Source: CAZHFW01 sp964531675 (GTDB lineage: Bacteria > Planctomycetota > Phycisphaerae > Phycisphaerales > UBA1924). From it: a DNA stretch of 64,000 nt. A model generated the notes under the pieces. The model did not search any database and was not told where the DNA came from. It saw only the letters and a program-made list of their open reading frames with translations. Shown here piece by piece: positions 1-9,340 of this stretch (position 1 is its first letter; each line of letters opens with the position of its first letter). The stretch spans positions 1-64,000 of the forward strand of contig CAZHFW010000009.1 in assembly GCA_964531675.1 (NCBI GenBank). Reading direction: 5' to 3'. The translations under genes were made by a program, and so were the position numbers.

Positions 1-261
1 GACGGCGCGATCTCGTGGTTCCTCTCGCGGGACACCGAGACACCCGAGCGCTGGCTCGAGATCTTCATCGTTGAATCCTGGGCCGAGCACCTCCGCCAGC
101 ACGACCGCGTGACCGTGGGGGACCGAAGGCTCCAGGAGTTCGCCAAGTCTTTCCACGTCGCGCCGGCGCCCCCCGAAGTGCGCCACTTCATCGCCGCTCC
201 GATCACGCCCAAGGCTCCCATGGGCGACCCGACGATCGAGCCCCGAGCGGGCTGCGCCTAA
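1..261 (+). CDS. MFS transporter, C-terminal end (partial)
   Basis: Only the last 86 codons are in the window; the reading frame is open to base 1 and stops with TAA at 259-261. The segment contains WLEIFIVESWAEHLRQHDRV followed by an FHVAP...PPEVRHFIA stretch. From family knowledge this matches the cytoplasmic C-terminal tail of the MFS_3 branch of drug and siderophore exporters (EntS-like), in which an ESWxEHLRQHxRVT segment is characteristic. The transmembrane part lies upstream and cannot be checked. About 155 non-coding bases separate it from the next gene on the same strand. Confidence 0.7.
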   Translation, partial: DGAISWFLSRDTETPERWLEIFIVESWAEHLRQHDRVTVGDRRLQEFAKSFHVAPAPPEVRHFIAAPITPKAPMGDPTIEPRAGCA

Positions 262-416
262 GCGATTCCGATCGCAACCCATGACTGGTTGCGGCCTTGC
301 GCCCATGCCTGTCACGCGGGCGCGGTTCGGCGTCTGGTCCGGTCCGAACCCGGGCATCTCTATCGACGTACATCAATACGTGGGCTCGACCGGGGCCCGC
401 CGTGAGGGATACATCC

Positions 417-1367
417 ATGACTTCCATCGCCGGCATTCACCACGTCACCGCCATCGCTTCCGATCCCCAGCGCAACCTGGACTTCTACACCAAGGCCCTT
501 GGCCTGAGGCTCGTGAAGCTCACGGTCAACTTCGACGATCCGGGCTCGTACCACTTCTACTTCGGCGATCACGCCGGGCGTCCCGGGACCATCCTGACCT
601 TCTTCCCCTGGCCCCTGGCCAAGCGGGGAGTGCAGGGCGCGGGCTTCACGCACGCGACCGCCTTCCGCGTCGCGCCCGGATCGATCGATCAGTGGAAGCG
701 TCGCCTCTCCGACGCGGGGGTCGAGCTTGGCGTCGAGGAGATTCGCTTCGGCCAGCGCGTGCTGCCGCTGCGCGATCCGGACGCGATGCCGCTCGAACTC
801 ATCGAGGACCCCGCGTTTCCCGCGGACGCCGATCCCGCGTCGATCCAGGGCTTCCACTCCGTGACGCTCAACTCCGCCAGGCCCGAACTGACCGCGGGCC
901 TGCTCGCGGGCAATCTCGGGTTCCGCAAGCTTGCCTCCGAGAACGGCCGCACGCGCTACGCCGCCGCCGAGGCCGATGCTCCCGGAAGCCTCGGCCAGTA
1001 CGTCGACCTGCTCGATGTCCGAGGCGGCGCGGGCAAGCTCGGCGCGGGCGTCGTCCACCACGTCGCATTCCGCGCACGCTCCGATCAGGAGCAGGCCTAC
1101 TGGCAGCAGTCGCTCGCGGATGCTGGCCAGCACGTCACACCCGTTCAGGACCGGAACTACTTCCGTTCGATCTACTTCCGCGAGCCCGGCTTTACGCTCT
1201 TTGAGATCGCAACCGACCAGCCCGGCTTTGCGACCGATGAGAGCGTCCAGACGCTGGGCACTTCCCTGAGGCTCCCGCGGCAGTACGAGCGCCGCCGCGC
1301 GGAGATCGAGGCCCATCTTCCCAAGATCAAGCTCCCCGTAGCGTCAAATCCGGAGATGCGTTCGTGA
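417..1367 (+). CDS. Ring-cleaving dioxygenase, MhqO-like (glyoxalase fold)
   Basis: The 316-residue protein has two tandem vicinal-oxygen-chelate (glyoxalase/extradiol dioxygenase) modules. The first begins IHHVTAIASDPQRN and includes DFYTKALGLRLVK; the second begins near residue 147 with GFHSVTL. The C-terminal YFREPGFTLFEIATDQPGF stretch carries the expected metal-ligand Glu. Known MhqO/MhqE proteins degrade hydroquinones and other electrophiles in Firmicutes. The start is the ATG at 417, because the glyoxalase fold begins directly after it and the upstream extension looks like untranslated leader. The stop overlaps the start of the hydrolase gene (GTGA), so the two are probably translationally coupled. 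The substrate is inferred from the family pairing. Confidence 0.85.
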   Translation: MTSIAGIHHVTAIASDPQRNLDFYTKALGLRLVKLTVNFDDPGSYHFYFGDHAGRPGTILTFFPWPLAKRGVQGAGFTHATAFRVAPGSIDQWKRRLSDAGVELGVEEIRFGQRVLPLRDPDAMPLELIEDPAFPADADPASIQGFHSVTLNSARPELTAGLLAGNLGFRKLASENGRTRYAAAEADAPGSLGQYVDLLDVRGGAGKLGAGVVHHVAFRARSDQEQAYWQQSLADAGQHVTPVQDRNYFRSIYFREPGFTLFEIATDQPGFATDESVQTLGTSLRLPRQYERRRAEIEAHLPKIKLPVASNPEMRS

Positions 1368-2002
1368 GCGCCGACATCCTGCAAACCCACATCCACCGCT
1401 GGGAACCCGCCTCCTCAGGCCAGGCCTCGCGCACGCTCCTCTTGCTCCATGGCACTGGCGGCGACGAGAACGATCTGATCGGCCTCGGGCAGCAGATCGA
1501 TCCCGGCGCGAATCTGCTCTCCCCGCGCGGCAACGTGCTTGAGAACGGCATGCCCCGATTCTTCAAGCGGCTCCGCGAAGGCGTCTTCGATCTGGAAGAC
1601 CTGAAGCTCCGCGTGCACGAACTCGCCCGCTGGATCGAGGCGGCCTGCGCCCACTACGCGATCTCGCGCGACGCGCTGTACGCGGTTGGCTTCTCCAACG
1701 GCGCCAACACCGCCGCCGCGATGATGCTCCTGCATCCGGACGTGCTCTCGGGCGCGGTCCTCATGCGGGCCATGTTCCCGATCGCGCCCGAAACCCGCCC
1801 GAATCTGGCGGGAAAGCGGGTCCTGATGCTGACGGGTTCGGCGGACCCGATCGTCCCGCCGGAGAGTGCCGACGCGTTGGCCAGTGCACTCTCGGGCGCG
1901 GGCGCCAAAGTCACGCACCATCATTTGAATGCCGGGCACAATCTGTCCCGCCAGGATCTGATTCTGGCGGGTCAGTTCATCCACCCGGTTCAGCCGCGCT
2001 GA
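1364..2002 (+). CDS. Alpha/beta hydrolase, MhqD/phospholipase-carboxylesterase family
   Basis: The 212-residue protein starts at a GTG that overlaps the stop of the dioxygenase gene by 4 bp. It has the LLLHGTGGDEND oxyanion segment (about residues 26-37), a GFSNG nucleophile elbow with Ser111, a likely acid Asp161 in TGSADPIVP, and His192 in AGHNLSRQD, so the catalytic triad is complete. In Bacillus the hydrolase MhqD and dioxygenase MhqE/MhqO work together against quinone and electrophile stress, and the same adjacency here supports that role. No MarR-type MhqR regulator is seen nearby. The 3' end overlaps the convergent zinc-ribbon gene by 13 bp. Confidence 0.85.
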   Translation: MSADILQTHIHRWEPASSGQASRTLLLLHGTGGDENDLIGLGQQIDPGANLLSPRGNVLENGMPRFFKRLREGVFDLEDLKLRVHELARWIEAACAHYAISRDALYAVGFSNGANTAAAMMLLHPDVLSGAVLMRAMFPIAPETRPNLAGKRVLMLTGSADPIVPPESADALASALSGAGAKVTHHHLNAGHNLSRQDLILAGQFIHPVQPR

Positions 2003-3117
2003 CTCAGGAGGATGATGACGCCGATGAGCACGAGCCCCAGGAGCACCGCGAAGCTGATCTTCCAGGCGCTCCAGGGCCGCTCGCCGCTCACGTCGCCCGT
2101 CTGACCATTGACCAGGAAGCGGTACACCTTGCCCCGATAGCGGTACGCGCTGACCCACACCGGCAGCAGGATGTGCTTGAACGTGATGTTCGAGTAGCGG
2201 GGCGACATCGACGTGATGCGCTGGTGGTCGCCCCCGATGTCGGCTCGGATGGTGGCGCTGATGTGTTCGACCATCGTCTCCTGCGCGGCGCCGAAGCCCG
2301 CCTTCAGATCGACCGCGTAGCTCTCGGCGCGAAAGCCGCTCAGGAATGCGTCGTCGTAGGGCTTCAGGCCCGTCAGGTCCCAGGGCCCGATGTCGTCGAG
2401 CTTATCCGCCGGGAGAGAAACGCTCGCCGCGACCAGCACATCGTCATGGCGGTCGCGCACCGTCCCGCTCACGCTCGTCCAGCGGGTCTTGGTGACCACG
2501 CGGGTCCGCGTGACAGGCTTCCCATTCTCGTACGCGGTGTACGTCTCGGTGGTCTGGTAGTCGTCGCCGCGTTGGCCCGTGTAAGGCGTGACCGACAGCG
2601 CGTCATAGGTCCAATACGGCAGATAGAGCCCCGAAAGCTGGGACCCATTCTCCGACTTCAGGCCCACCGCAGACGTGTCGATCTGCGCGAACCGCTTCAG
2701 CTTCGAGGGCGCAAACCAGAGGCGGGAGAGCCACCTCGAGAAGAGCTCCCTGGCCTTGCGATCATCGATCACGAACGGCGCCACCGCCTTGGGCTTGATC
2801 AGCTTCTGCGACGTACCGGTCGCGACCACCCGGCTCCCGCAGAACGGACACGACTGCGCCGTCACGTTCGGCGCCATCTCCACCGTCGCGTGACACGAGT
2901 CGCACGAGAGGACCAGACGGTCCACCGTCTCCTGCTTGCCCTCGAGTTCCGCGAGCGTCGCCTGAAAGTCGATCTCGCGGATCTGCTCCGTGGGCTGTTC
3001 AGGAATAACCGTGCGCCCCCGGCAATAGGGGCACGCCAGCTCCGTCGTGCCAGGCTGGAACTCAAGCTCCGCCCCGCACGAACTGCACGGATAGGTCGAC
3101 ACCCGTCCCTGGCTCAA
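1990..3117 (-). CDS. Double zinc-ribbon protein with C-terminal membrane anchor
   Basis: The 375-residue protein has two N-terminal zinc ribbons, with Cys pairs at about 11/14 and 29/32 and again at 72/75 and 90/93. A middle domain of about 240 residues contains LYLPYWTYDA, and one C-terminal transmembrane helix (about residues 352-371) precedes LLSQRG. Such proteins are often annotated as TFIIB-type zinc finger or primosomal-protein-N'-like, but no helicase motif is present. It lies 40 bp downstream of the SPFH-GYF gene on the same strand, so the pair is probably one operon. A role in membrane-associated protein assembly or quality control is only inferred from that partner. Confidence 0.65.
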   Translation of the reverse strand: MSQGRVSTYPCSSCGAELEFQPGTTELACPYCRGRTVIPEQPTEQIREIDFQATLAELEGKQETVDRLVLSCDSCHATVEMAPNVTAQSCPFCGSRVVATGTSQKLIKPKAVAPFVIDDRKARELFSRWLSRLWFAPSKLKRFAQIDTSAVGLKSENGSQLSGLYLPYWTYDALSVTPYTGQRGDDYQTTETYTAYENGKPVTRTRVVTKTRWTSVSGTVRDRHDDVLVAASVSLPADKLDDIGPWDLTGLKPYDDAFLSGFRAESYAVDLKAGFGAAQETMVEHISATIRADIGGDHQRITSMSPRYSNITFKHILLPVWVSAYRYRGKVYRFLVNGQTGDVSGERPWSAWKISFAVLLGLVLIGVIILLSQRG

Positions 3118-3157
3118 TCCGGTTCACTCCCAGACCAGTGCGCGAAGATCCCGAGCA

Positions 3158-4243
3158 TTACCGCGGCATCGGAGGCGGCGTCACAAACGCCGACGCGAGC
3201 TCGGCGACCTGCCCCGCAGCGGTCCAGCCCGCCATGCCCTGCTTCCAGACGAGCGACTCACGCGTGATCTCGCCCTTGGCGGCCCTCGACGCGATCTCCG
3301 CCATCCCGAAGGGCCCCGCCTGCTGGCCATTGATCGCCACGAAGAACGCCGCAGATTGCGGAAGCGGTGGGGGTGTCCCGCCCGACTGGGCCTGCTGCAT
3401 GTTCCCCGCGACGTTCCCCGCGAGGCCCTGCCCGAGGACAACGCCCATCATCTGACCCGCAGCGCCCGGGTTCTTGGCCGCGTCGCGCAGCGCTTCGGCC
3501 GCCTGGAACTGCGTGTACGCGTTCAGGTTCCCGATCACGCCCATGCTCGTGCGCTTGTCCAGCGCCTGCTCCACCTCGGGCGGAAGCGAAACGTTCTCGA
3601 CCAGAAGCTGCGTCAGGTCCAGTCCGATCGCTGCCAGACTGGGCTTGATGTGCCCGAGCACGAATCCGCCGAGCTCGGAGTAGTTGGAAGCCAGATCCAG
3701 CGCCGGGATCTTGCTCTCGCCAAGCACTTCGGCAAAGCGGCTCACGATCATGTTGCGAACCTGATCGGTGATCCCGTCGACGGTAAACGCGCCGGTCGCG
3801 CCGGAGATCTCCTGAACGAGCTTGCCCGGATCAACGCACTTCATCGCGTACGTGCCGAAGGCCCGAAGGCGGACCGGCCCGAACTCCGCGTCGCGGAGCA
3901 TGACCGGGTTCATCGTGCCCCACTTGAGGTCGGTGAACTGACGCGTCGTGATGAAGTACACCTCGCACTTGAATGGCGAGTTGAACCCATACTTCCAGCC
4001 GCGCAGCGTCGCCAGGATCGGCACGTTCGCGGTCGTGAGCTCGTATCGTCCGGGCGTGAACACGTCGGCGATCTTGCCCTGATCCACGAACACCGCCGCC
4101 TGGCCCTCGCGGACGATCAGCTGGGCGCCGTTCTTGATCTCGTTGTCCATCCGCTCGAACCGGTAGACCAACAGGTCCCGCGCCGTGTCCGGGGACTCGA
4201 CGATATCGATCAGCTCGCCCTTGAGTTTCTTCCAGATGTCCAT
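3158..4243 (-). CDS. SPFH-domain (virion core/YdjI-like) protein with GYF_2 tail
   Basis: The 361-residue protein begins MDIWKKLKGELIDIVE, typical of the YdjI/virion-core branch of SPFH proteins; this ATG at 4241-4243 was chosen over an upstream extension of Arg/Ser-rich sequence. The SPFH domain spans about residues 30-260. It is followed by an Ala/Gly-rich linker and a GYF_2 domain near the C-terminus (FFVAINGQQAGPFGMAEIAS through WKQGMAGWTAAG). SPFH proteins form membrane-associated oligomeric scaffolds, and GYF_2 domains are presumed to bind proline-rich peptides. It precedes the zinc-ribbon gene with a 40-bp gap, suggesting joint expression and interaction. Confidence 0.8.
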   Translation of the reverse strand: MDIWKKLKGELIDIVESPDTARDLLVYRFERMDNEIKNGAQLIVREGQAAVFVDQGKIADVFTPGRYELTTANVPILATLRGWKYGFNSPFKCEVYFITTRQFTDLKWGTMNPVMLRDAEFGPVRLRAFGTYAMKCVDPGKLVQEISGATGAFTVDGITDQVRNMIVSRFAEVLGESKIPALDLASNYSELGGFVLGHIKPSLAAIGLDLTQLLVENVSLPPEVEQALDKRTSMGVIGNLNAYTQFQAAEALRDAAKNPGAAGQMMGVVLGQGLAGNVAGNMQQAQSGGTPPPLPQSAAFFVAINGQQAGPFGMAEIASRAAKGEITRESLVWKQGMAGWTAAGQVAELASAFVTPPPMPR

Positions 4244-4336
4244 CGTTGCCTCCGCGCGGCTTGGCCGCTCCGGAAAAGTGTACCTCCCCGAAGACGTCCG
4301 CCGCTCCCCCTTTGTTCGCAATCCGCCACGCCGGTT

Positions 4337-7252
4337 TCACGCACGCTCGATCTCGACCCGGAGCCCCTCCGCGTCCACCGCGCACCCGTGGAACCCCGCC
4401 TTGGCGTTGGGAGGCTCCGATTCGAGCCTCTTGCGGACCAGCGCCGCCGCGTCCGCGTCCCGAGCGATCATGAACAGGAACCCGCCTCCCCCCGCACCGG
4501 GCATCACGCACGCCGAAAGCAGCCCCCGCACGCGCTCCTGGATCGCCTCGATCCCCGCGTTGCTCGCGCCCGGATCGATCGACCGCTTGAGCCACCAGTA
4601 CTCGTCGACCGCCCGCGCGAATCGCTCGATCTCGCCCGCCCGCAACGCCGCCGCCGCCCGTTCTGCACCCGCCTTGAGCCGATCCACGATCCGAAGCGTG
4701 TGCCGATCCCGGCTCAGATACCGCAGCACGATCTGCCGCAGAATGTCCTTGGCCAAACGCTGCATGCCGGTGTAATACAGCAGCACACGTCCCTCAAGCT
4801 CCGAGCCCTGGCCCAAGTGCAGCGGCAGCGACTCGGCCCTGGGGATCTGCACCATGCCGGGCCTGGTCCGCAGGATCCTGGCGCCTCCCAACGCGGCGCC
4901 CGCCTGATCTTGCCAGCCTCCGCCGGTTCCCATCATCTGTTCGAGAAGCGTCGCGCGCGCCAGCATCCCGCCGACGCTCCCACGCCGTCCTCGCAGCGCC
5001 TCCAGAGCCGCCAGCATCGTCGCGCCCAGCGCGGAACTGGTCCCGAGCCCTGATCCCTTCGGGACCGCGGATTCAAACTCGAGCGAGATTCCGCCTCCCA
5101 TCTTCCCAAGCCAGTCCGCCAGCGGGATCTTCGCCAGGGGCGGCGCGATCCCGCTCACGACGCACGCCGCCTTCGCCAGCGCCGACCAATCACCCTCCCG
5201 ACGGTGATCAAAGACGTCCCGCGTCGTCGTCAACTTCATCCGCCCGCCCAGGTCCACGCTCCGCAGTTCGATCACAGGCTCATCGATCACCCGAGCCTCC
5301 GCCCGCAGCGGCCGCCCATCATCAAGCAGGATGGACGCATTCACAACCGCGCCGCCCCGCTCGTGACAGATCGGAGGCGTGTCCGACCAGCCGCCCGCCA
5401 GGTCGATCCGAACGCCGCAGCGGGCACGAACCACGCCACCAACCGGCACCACGAGCTTCCCGGGCTGATCGTCAAGGGCGCCCGCCGCCACGATTGCCTT
5501 GGAGACCGCGTCGCAGGCCGCGTCATCCAAGTCCTGTCCCGCCTTGCGTCTGACGCGGGCCGCAGCTCCGGGCTTGCGTTCCTCCATCGTCGCCGCAAGC
5601 TTCAAAAGTCGGGCGTCGCGAAGCGTGCCGAGGTGTCGGGAAAGCCCGCGCGCGATCGACTCGTCAAGCCGCGAGAGGTCCCCAGCCCGCGTCGCGTGCT
5701 CCACGATCTCGGTAGCGCCCAGGTCGGGGTCCTCATCGACGAGCCTCAGCAGCGGCCGGTTCCCCGCGCGAAGCTCGCCCGCGTGCTGCAAAAGCCCTCG
5801 GTGATCCACCCTGGCCAGCACATCGGCGATCGACACGCACCGGGTGGAAACCCGCTCGCCCCGCATGACCCGCAGCGCGTGATCGGCAGACTCCTTGAGC
5901 GTTCCGACCCTCCACACCCGCGCGTCCCAAAACGTGCAGCGAGCGTCCTTGGGCCAACGCGCTCCCCGGCCGGCGAGTTCTGCCAGCGGAGCGCCGAAGG
6001 CCGTCCCACCCTGCCCCAGCGCGGACTTGAAGTCATCCCGCTCATGGAACCCAACGACGCAGAAGCGATCCTTCCCGATGGGCAGCGCGACCAGGCCCAG
6101 ACCCTTGCCGAGCACGATCTTCCCCGCGTCGCGGAACTCACCGACGATCAGGTTTCGACCTTGCAGCGTGCTTCCCGGCGCCGTGTTCCCATCCACGAAT
6201 GTCTGACGCGATCCAGCCTTGTGGACGTCGAGCATCTCCCTCGTGGAACCGACGTGCAGGAACGCGCACGCCGCCAGCCTCGCCGCATGGAAGGGCACGC
6301 CCTGAAGCCCCTCGTACAACTCCACCGCCGCCGAGTGTGAAGCCGCATCGAGCGTGCCGAACACGCTCGCAAGCTCCTGGAGATACACCGCAAGCGTGGT
6401 CCGCTGAGGCAGCGCCGCCAGCACGTGCACGTACAGATCAATCTGCGGGCACGCGCCCTTCTCGATCGCCTTCGCCAGGCGCGAGCGTGCGACAATCTCA
6501 CGATTCCGGAGCGCAAATCCCCCAGCACCAAGAAGCCGCCCGGCCGACTCGGGGTCAAGGCTCACGACGCCCGTATCCACCCACGCGCCGCCCCGATCGA
6601 CCGCACCCGCCTCGCGCATCCGAGCGTGGCTGGGCTTCTGGAGGAATCTGGAGACGCGCTCGGGAGAGGCGTCATCGAACACGAACACGCCGTGCCTCGA
6701 CGCTCGCTCCAGGCTCTCGCGCGAGGCGACGCCCACCACGCCCGGCGCCGAAAGGTCCGGATCCGATGCCGCCGCGTCGAGGAACAGATCGCCCGCCGCG
6801 ATTACGACCCGTCCCTCCGAGGGCGTCCGCAGCCCCGCAATGTCCTCGAGCACCAGGTCGAAGAGCGGCCTCGTATTCCCGCCCGTCATCGGGATCGGCG
6901 CGAAGATCTTGCCCTGCGCCGCATACGCGGGAAGTCGACGGCTGTCGCCTCCGCTGTGCAGGACCACGATGCGCTGGCCCCGGAAAACGTCCGCGACACT
7001 CCGAGGCTTCCCGCCCTTCTGCGCGAGCTTCTGGGCCAAGGCCCGCAGCACGAGAATCGTCGACGCGCCCGAGCCGATCCGCTTCCCGCCCGCGTCAGGC
7101 ACGACCATCCAGCGCTCAACCCCGCCGAGCCGCCCAGCACGCTGCCTCGCTTCAAGCTGAGCGCGATATCCCCTGGCCTGCGCCGGGTTGGCCGCGGTCA
7201 CGACCAGCCAGTCCACGCCGTCAGCGCGTCGGATGGACCCTCTCCGCCTCAT
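4337..7252 (-). CDS. fkp: Bifunctional L-fucokinase/GDP-L-fucose pyrophosphorylase
   Basis: The 971-residue protein matches the two-part layout of FKP of Bacteroides (949 aa), which converts L-fucose to fucose-1-phosphate and then GDP-fucose. The N-terminal pyrophosphorylase half carries HSGGDSRRLP at 99-108 and Lys115. The GHMP kinase half begins near VRARCGVRIDLAGGWSDTPP and has the ATP loop PKGSGLGTSSALG at 731-743 and motif 3, PGAGGGGF, at 918-925. The ATG at 7252 overlaps the permease stop (ATGA), and an upstream Arg/His-rich extension was rejected. The transporter genes ahead of it and the divergent mutarotase support fucose salvage for glycan fucosylation. Fucose specificity is not proven, since related fused enzymes act on other sugars such as D-arabinose. 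Confidence 0.88.
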   Translation of the reverse strand: MRRRGSIRRADGVDWLVVTAANPAQARGYRAQLEARQRAGRLGGVERWMVVPDAGGKRIGSGASTILVLRALAQKLAQKGGKPRSVADVFRGQRIVVLHSGGDSRRLPAYAAQGKIFAPIPMTGGNTRPLFDLVLEDIAGLRTPSEGRVVIAAGDLFLDAAASDPDLSAPGVVGVASRESLERASRHGVFVFDDASPERVSRFLQKPSHARMREAGAVDRGGAWVDTGVVSLDPESAGRLLGAGGFALRNREIVARSRLAKAIEKGACPQIDLYVHVLAALPQRTTLAVYLQELASVFGTLDAASHSAAVELYEGLQGVPFHAARLAACAFLHVGSTREMLDVHKAGSRQTFVDGNTAPGSTLQGRNLIVGEFRDAGKIVLGKGLGLVALPIGKDRFCVVGFHERDDFKSALGQGGTAFGAPLAELAGRGARWPKDARCTFWDARVWRVGTLKESADHALRVMRGERVSTRCVSIADVLARVDHRGLLQHAGELRAGNRPLLRLVDEDPDLGATEIVEHATRAGDLSRLDESIARGLSRHLGTLRDARLLKLAATMEERKPGAAARVRRKAGQDLDDAACDAVSKAIVAAGALDDQPGKLVVPVGGVVRARCGVRIDLAGGWSDTPPICHERGGAVVNASILLDDGRPLRAEARVIDEPVIELRSVDLGGRMKLTTTRDVFDHRREGDWSALAKAACVVSGIAPPLAKIPLADWLGKMGGGISLEFESAVPKGSGLGTSSALGATMLAALEALRGRRGSVGGMLARATLLEQMMGTGGGWQDQAGAALGGARILRTRPGMVQIPRAESLPLHLGQGSELEGRVLLYYTGMQRLAKDILRQIVLRYLSRDRHTLRIVDRLKAGAERAAAALRAGEIERFARAVDEYWWLKRSIDPGASNAGIEAIQERVRGLLSACVMPGAGGGGFLFMIARDADAAALVRKRLESEPPNAKAGFHGCAVDAEGLRVEIERA

Positions 7253-8229
7253 GTGCCGGCGCTTCCTCGCCGCCAGCGGTCCAGCGCCACCGCGACGATG
7301 ATGATGTGCCCGACCACGATCTCCTGAACGTAGTTGGGCCAGCCCATGACGGTGCACCGGTTCTTCAGGTACGCCATCATCGCGGCGCCCACGAGCGTTC
7401 CGATGATGGACACGTGCCCTCCCGCCAGGCTGGCACCGCCGATGACCACCGCCGCGATCGCGTCAAGCTCGAGCCCGACCGCGACCGTGGGATCGCCCTG
7501 ATTGAGCCGCGCGAACTGCAACGCGCCCGCGAGCCCGATGAGCATCCCGGCCCCCGCGTACGCCTTGATCTTGGTCGCCTTGACGGGAACGCCGCAGCGC
7601 CGCGCCGCCTCTTCGTTCGATCCGATCGCGGTGATCCAGCGCCCGAAGACCGTGAAGGTCAGCACGCCCCACGCGGCCAGCGCGACCAGCGCCAGCACCC
7701 AGACCGCGGGCGCGACGCCCGTCCAGCTCCAGCGCGGGATCGGTGCGACAAACGACTCGAGCCAGCCCGCGGGCGCGGACACAGGCCTGCTCCCCGAAAC
7801 CCACTTGGCCACGCCCCGGAAGAAGCCCAGTGTGCCCAGGGTCGCGATGAACGCCGGAAGCCCCAGCGCCGTCACCAGCACGCCGTTGTAGAGCCCGCAC
7901 AAGGCCCCGGTCACCACCGCCGCACCGGTCGCTGCTAAGGGCATCCAGAACGACGTGCCAAGCGCTTCGGCGGTGCCCGCCGCCGCCACGCTCGACAACG
8001 CCACCGCTGATCCAATGGACAAGTCAATCCCGCCGCCGACGATGACCATCGACACGCCCAGCGCCGCGATTCCCACGATCACCGTGTGCACGAGCACGGT
8101 GCGCACGTCCAGCAGCGTCACCGCCGAGTGAGGCGGGATCGCCAGGAACAGCAGCACCGTGAACGCCAGGCCTCCCAAGGGAGCCAGCCCCCGGAGCAGA
8201 CCCGAGCGCCCTCGCACGACGCGTGTCAC
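7249..8229 (-). CDS. Sugar ABC transporter permease (RbsC/AraH family)
   Basis: The 326-residue membrane protein has eight or more hydrophobic segments and the family-typical stretch VSMVIVGGGIDLSIGSAVAL early on. A later GVPVKATKIKAYAGAGMLIG, followed by AVVIGGASLAGGHVSIIGTL, matches the cytoplasmic loop and TM9 region of carbohydrate-uptake-2 permeases. It starts with GTG directly after the stop of the binding-protein gene (no gap) and its stop overlaps fkp by 4 bp, so all three are co-transcribed. The family normally works with an RbsA-type double ATPase, which is absent from this operon. Confidence 0.88.
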   Translation of the reverse strand: MTRVVRGRSGLLRGLAPLGGLAFTVLLFLAIPPHSAVTLLDVRTVLVHTVIVGIAALGVSMVIVGGGIDLSIGSAVALSSVAAAGTAEALGTSFWMPLAATGAAVVTGALCGLYNGVLVTALGLPAFIATLGTLGFFRGVAKWVSGSRPVSAPAGWLESFVAPIPRWSWTGVAPAVWVLALVALAAWGVLTFTVFGRWITAIGSNEEAARRCGVPVKATKIKAYAGAGMLIGLAGALQFARLNQGDPTVAVGLELDAIAAVVIGGASLAGGHVSIIGTLVGAAMMAYLKNRCTVMGWPNYVQEIVVGHIIIVAVALDRWRRGSAGT

Positions 8230-9270
8230 TTATCCCGCCCCCGACCCGCTCGAAAGCACCGACAGATCCGGCGCGATCAGGTCACGCATCGCCGGCGTGT
8301 CGACCGTGGCGCCTGTCACCAGGCCCACACCCGTATCGATCCGCTGTTCGACGGGCTTCCCGCGCAGGTGCTCGACCGCCGCCCGCACGCCCTCGTAACC
8401 CATCTTCATGGGATTCTGCACCGCCAGCGCGTCGATCTCGCCGCTCTTGAGGGCCGCGACTAGAGGCTCGCTGGCGTCAAAGCCCACGAACTTCACCTTC
8501 TTGGTCATCCCGCGCCCGCGCAGCGCGAGCAGCATGCCGTAGGTCGCCGACTCGTTCGAGCAGAAAACGCCCGCGATCTCGCCGTTGGCCGAGAGCAGAT
8601 TCTCCGCCGCCTCCTGCGCCGTCGCCCGGGTCACGCCCGCGTAGCGTTTGGGATCAATGAGCTTGATGTCGGGGAACTTTTTGATCGCCTCCACGAACCC
8701 TTCCTCACGAAGGGTCGTGCTCGCGGAGCCTTCCTGATACCGCAGCAAGAGGACGCTGCCCTTGCCGCCCAGGAGCTCGCCCATCTTCTGGCCTGCAAGC
8801 TCGCCTCCCCGCTTGTTGTCCGTCGCCACGAACGAGACGAAGTCCGTCCCGGGCGTCGCGTCCAGACCCGAATCGATGATCACCACCGGGATCTTGGCCT
8901 GCCCCGCCTGCCGCACCGGCGCCACCAGCGCCTTGTCATCCAGGGGCGCCAGCACGATCGCCGAGTACTTCCCGCTGATCAGGTTCTGCACGAGCGAGAC
9001 CTGCTGCTCGCGGTCGTCTTCCCGCTCAGGCCCGCGGAACGTCACCTCGACGCCCAGGTCCTTTCCCGCGCGGAGTGCGCCGGCATGCACCGTCTTCCAG
9101 AAGTCGTGGGTCGTGCCCTTGGGCACCACCGCGATCCGTACCGCCGCATCCTTCTTGGGAGTTTCGGGCGTCTGGGCGGACTTGGAGTCGCCCTTCTTGT
9201 CGCATCCCGCCGCCAGCACGCACGCCAAAAGCGCCGCCGCCATCCCGAACCTTGCACCACGGATCTTCAC
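8230..9270 (-). CDS. Periplasmic sugar-binding lipoprotein (Peripla_BP_4 family)
   Basis: The 346-residue substrate-binding protein starts at a GTG (9268-9270) preceded by GGGAGG at suitable spacing. A short signal peptide ends in a LAAGC lipobox with the lipidated Cys at residue 23. The mature part follows the ribose/galactose-binding fold: RIAVVPKGTTHDFWKTVHAG, then VSLVQNLISGKYSAIVLAPL, DATPGTDFVSFVATDN and VKFVGFDASEPLVAALKSGE. It is the first gene of the operon with the permease and fkp. The ligand is inferred to be a hexose or deoxyhexose, plausibly L-fucose. Upstream is a 123-bp region shared with the divergent mutarotase gene. Confidence 0.88.
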   Translation of the reverse strand: MKIRGARFGMAAALLACVLAAGCDKKGDSKSAQTPETPKKDAAVRIAVVPKGTTHDFWKTVHAGALRAGKDLGVEVTFRGPEREDDREQQVSLVQNLISGKYSAIVLAPLDDKALVAPVRQAGQAKIPVVIIDSGLDATPGTDFVSFVATDNKRGGELAGQKMGELLGGKGSVLLLRYQEGSASTTLREEGFVEAIKKFPDIKLIDPKRYAGVTRATAQEAAENLLSANGEIAGVFCSNESATYGMLLALRGRGMTKKVKFVGFDASEPLVAALKSGEIDALAVQNPMKMGYEGVRAAVEHLRGKPVEQRIDTGVGLVTGATVDTPAMRDLIAPDLSVLSSGSGAG

Positions 9271-9340
9271 AGCACGCCTCCCGTCCCAAGCCCGAACCCG
9301 ATCAGGCACCGACGCCCGAACCGGGGTCCGAACCGCGGCC

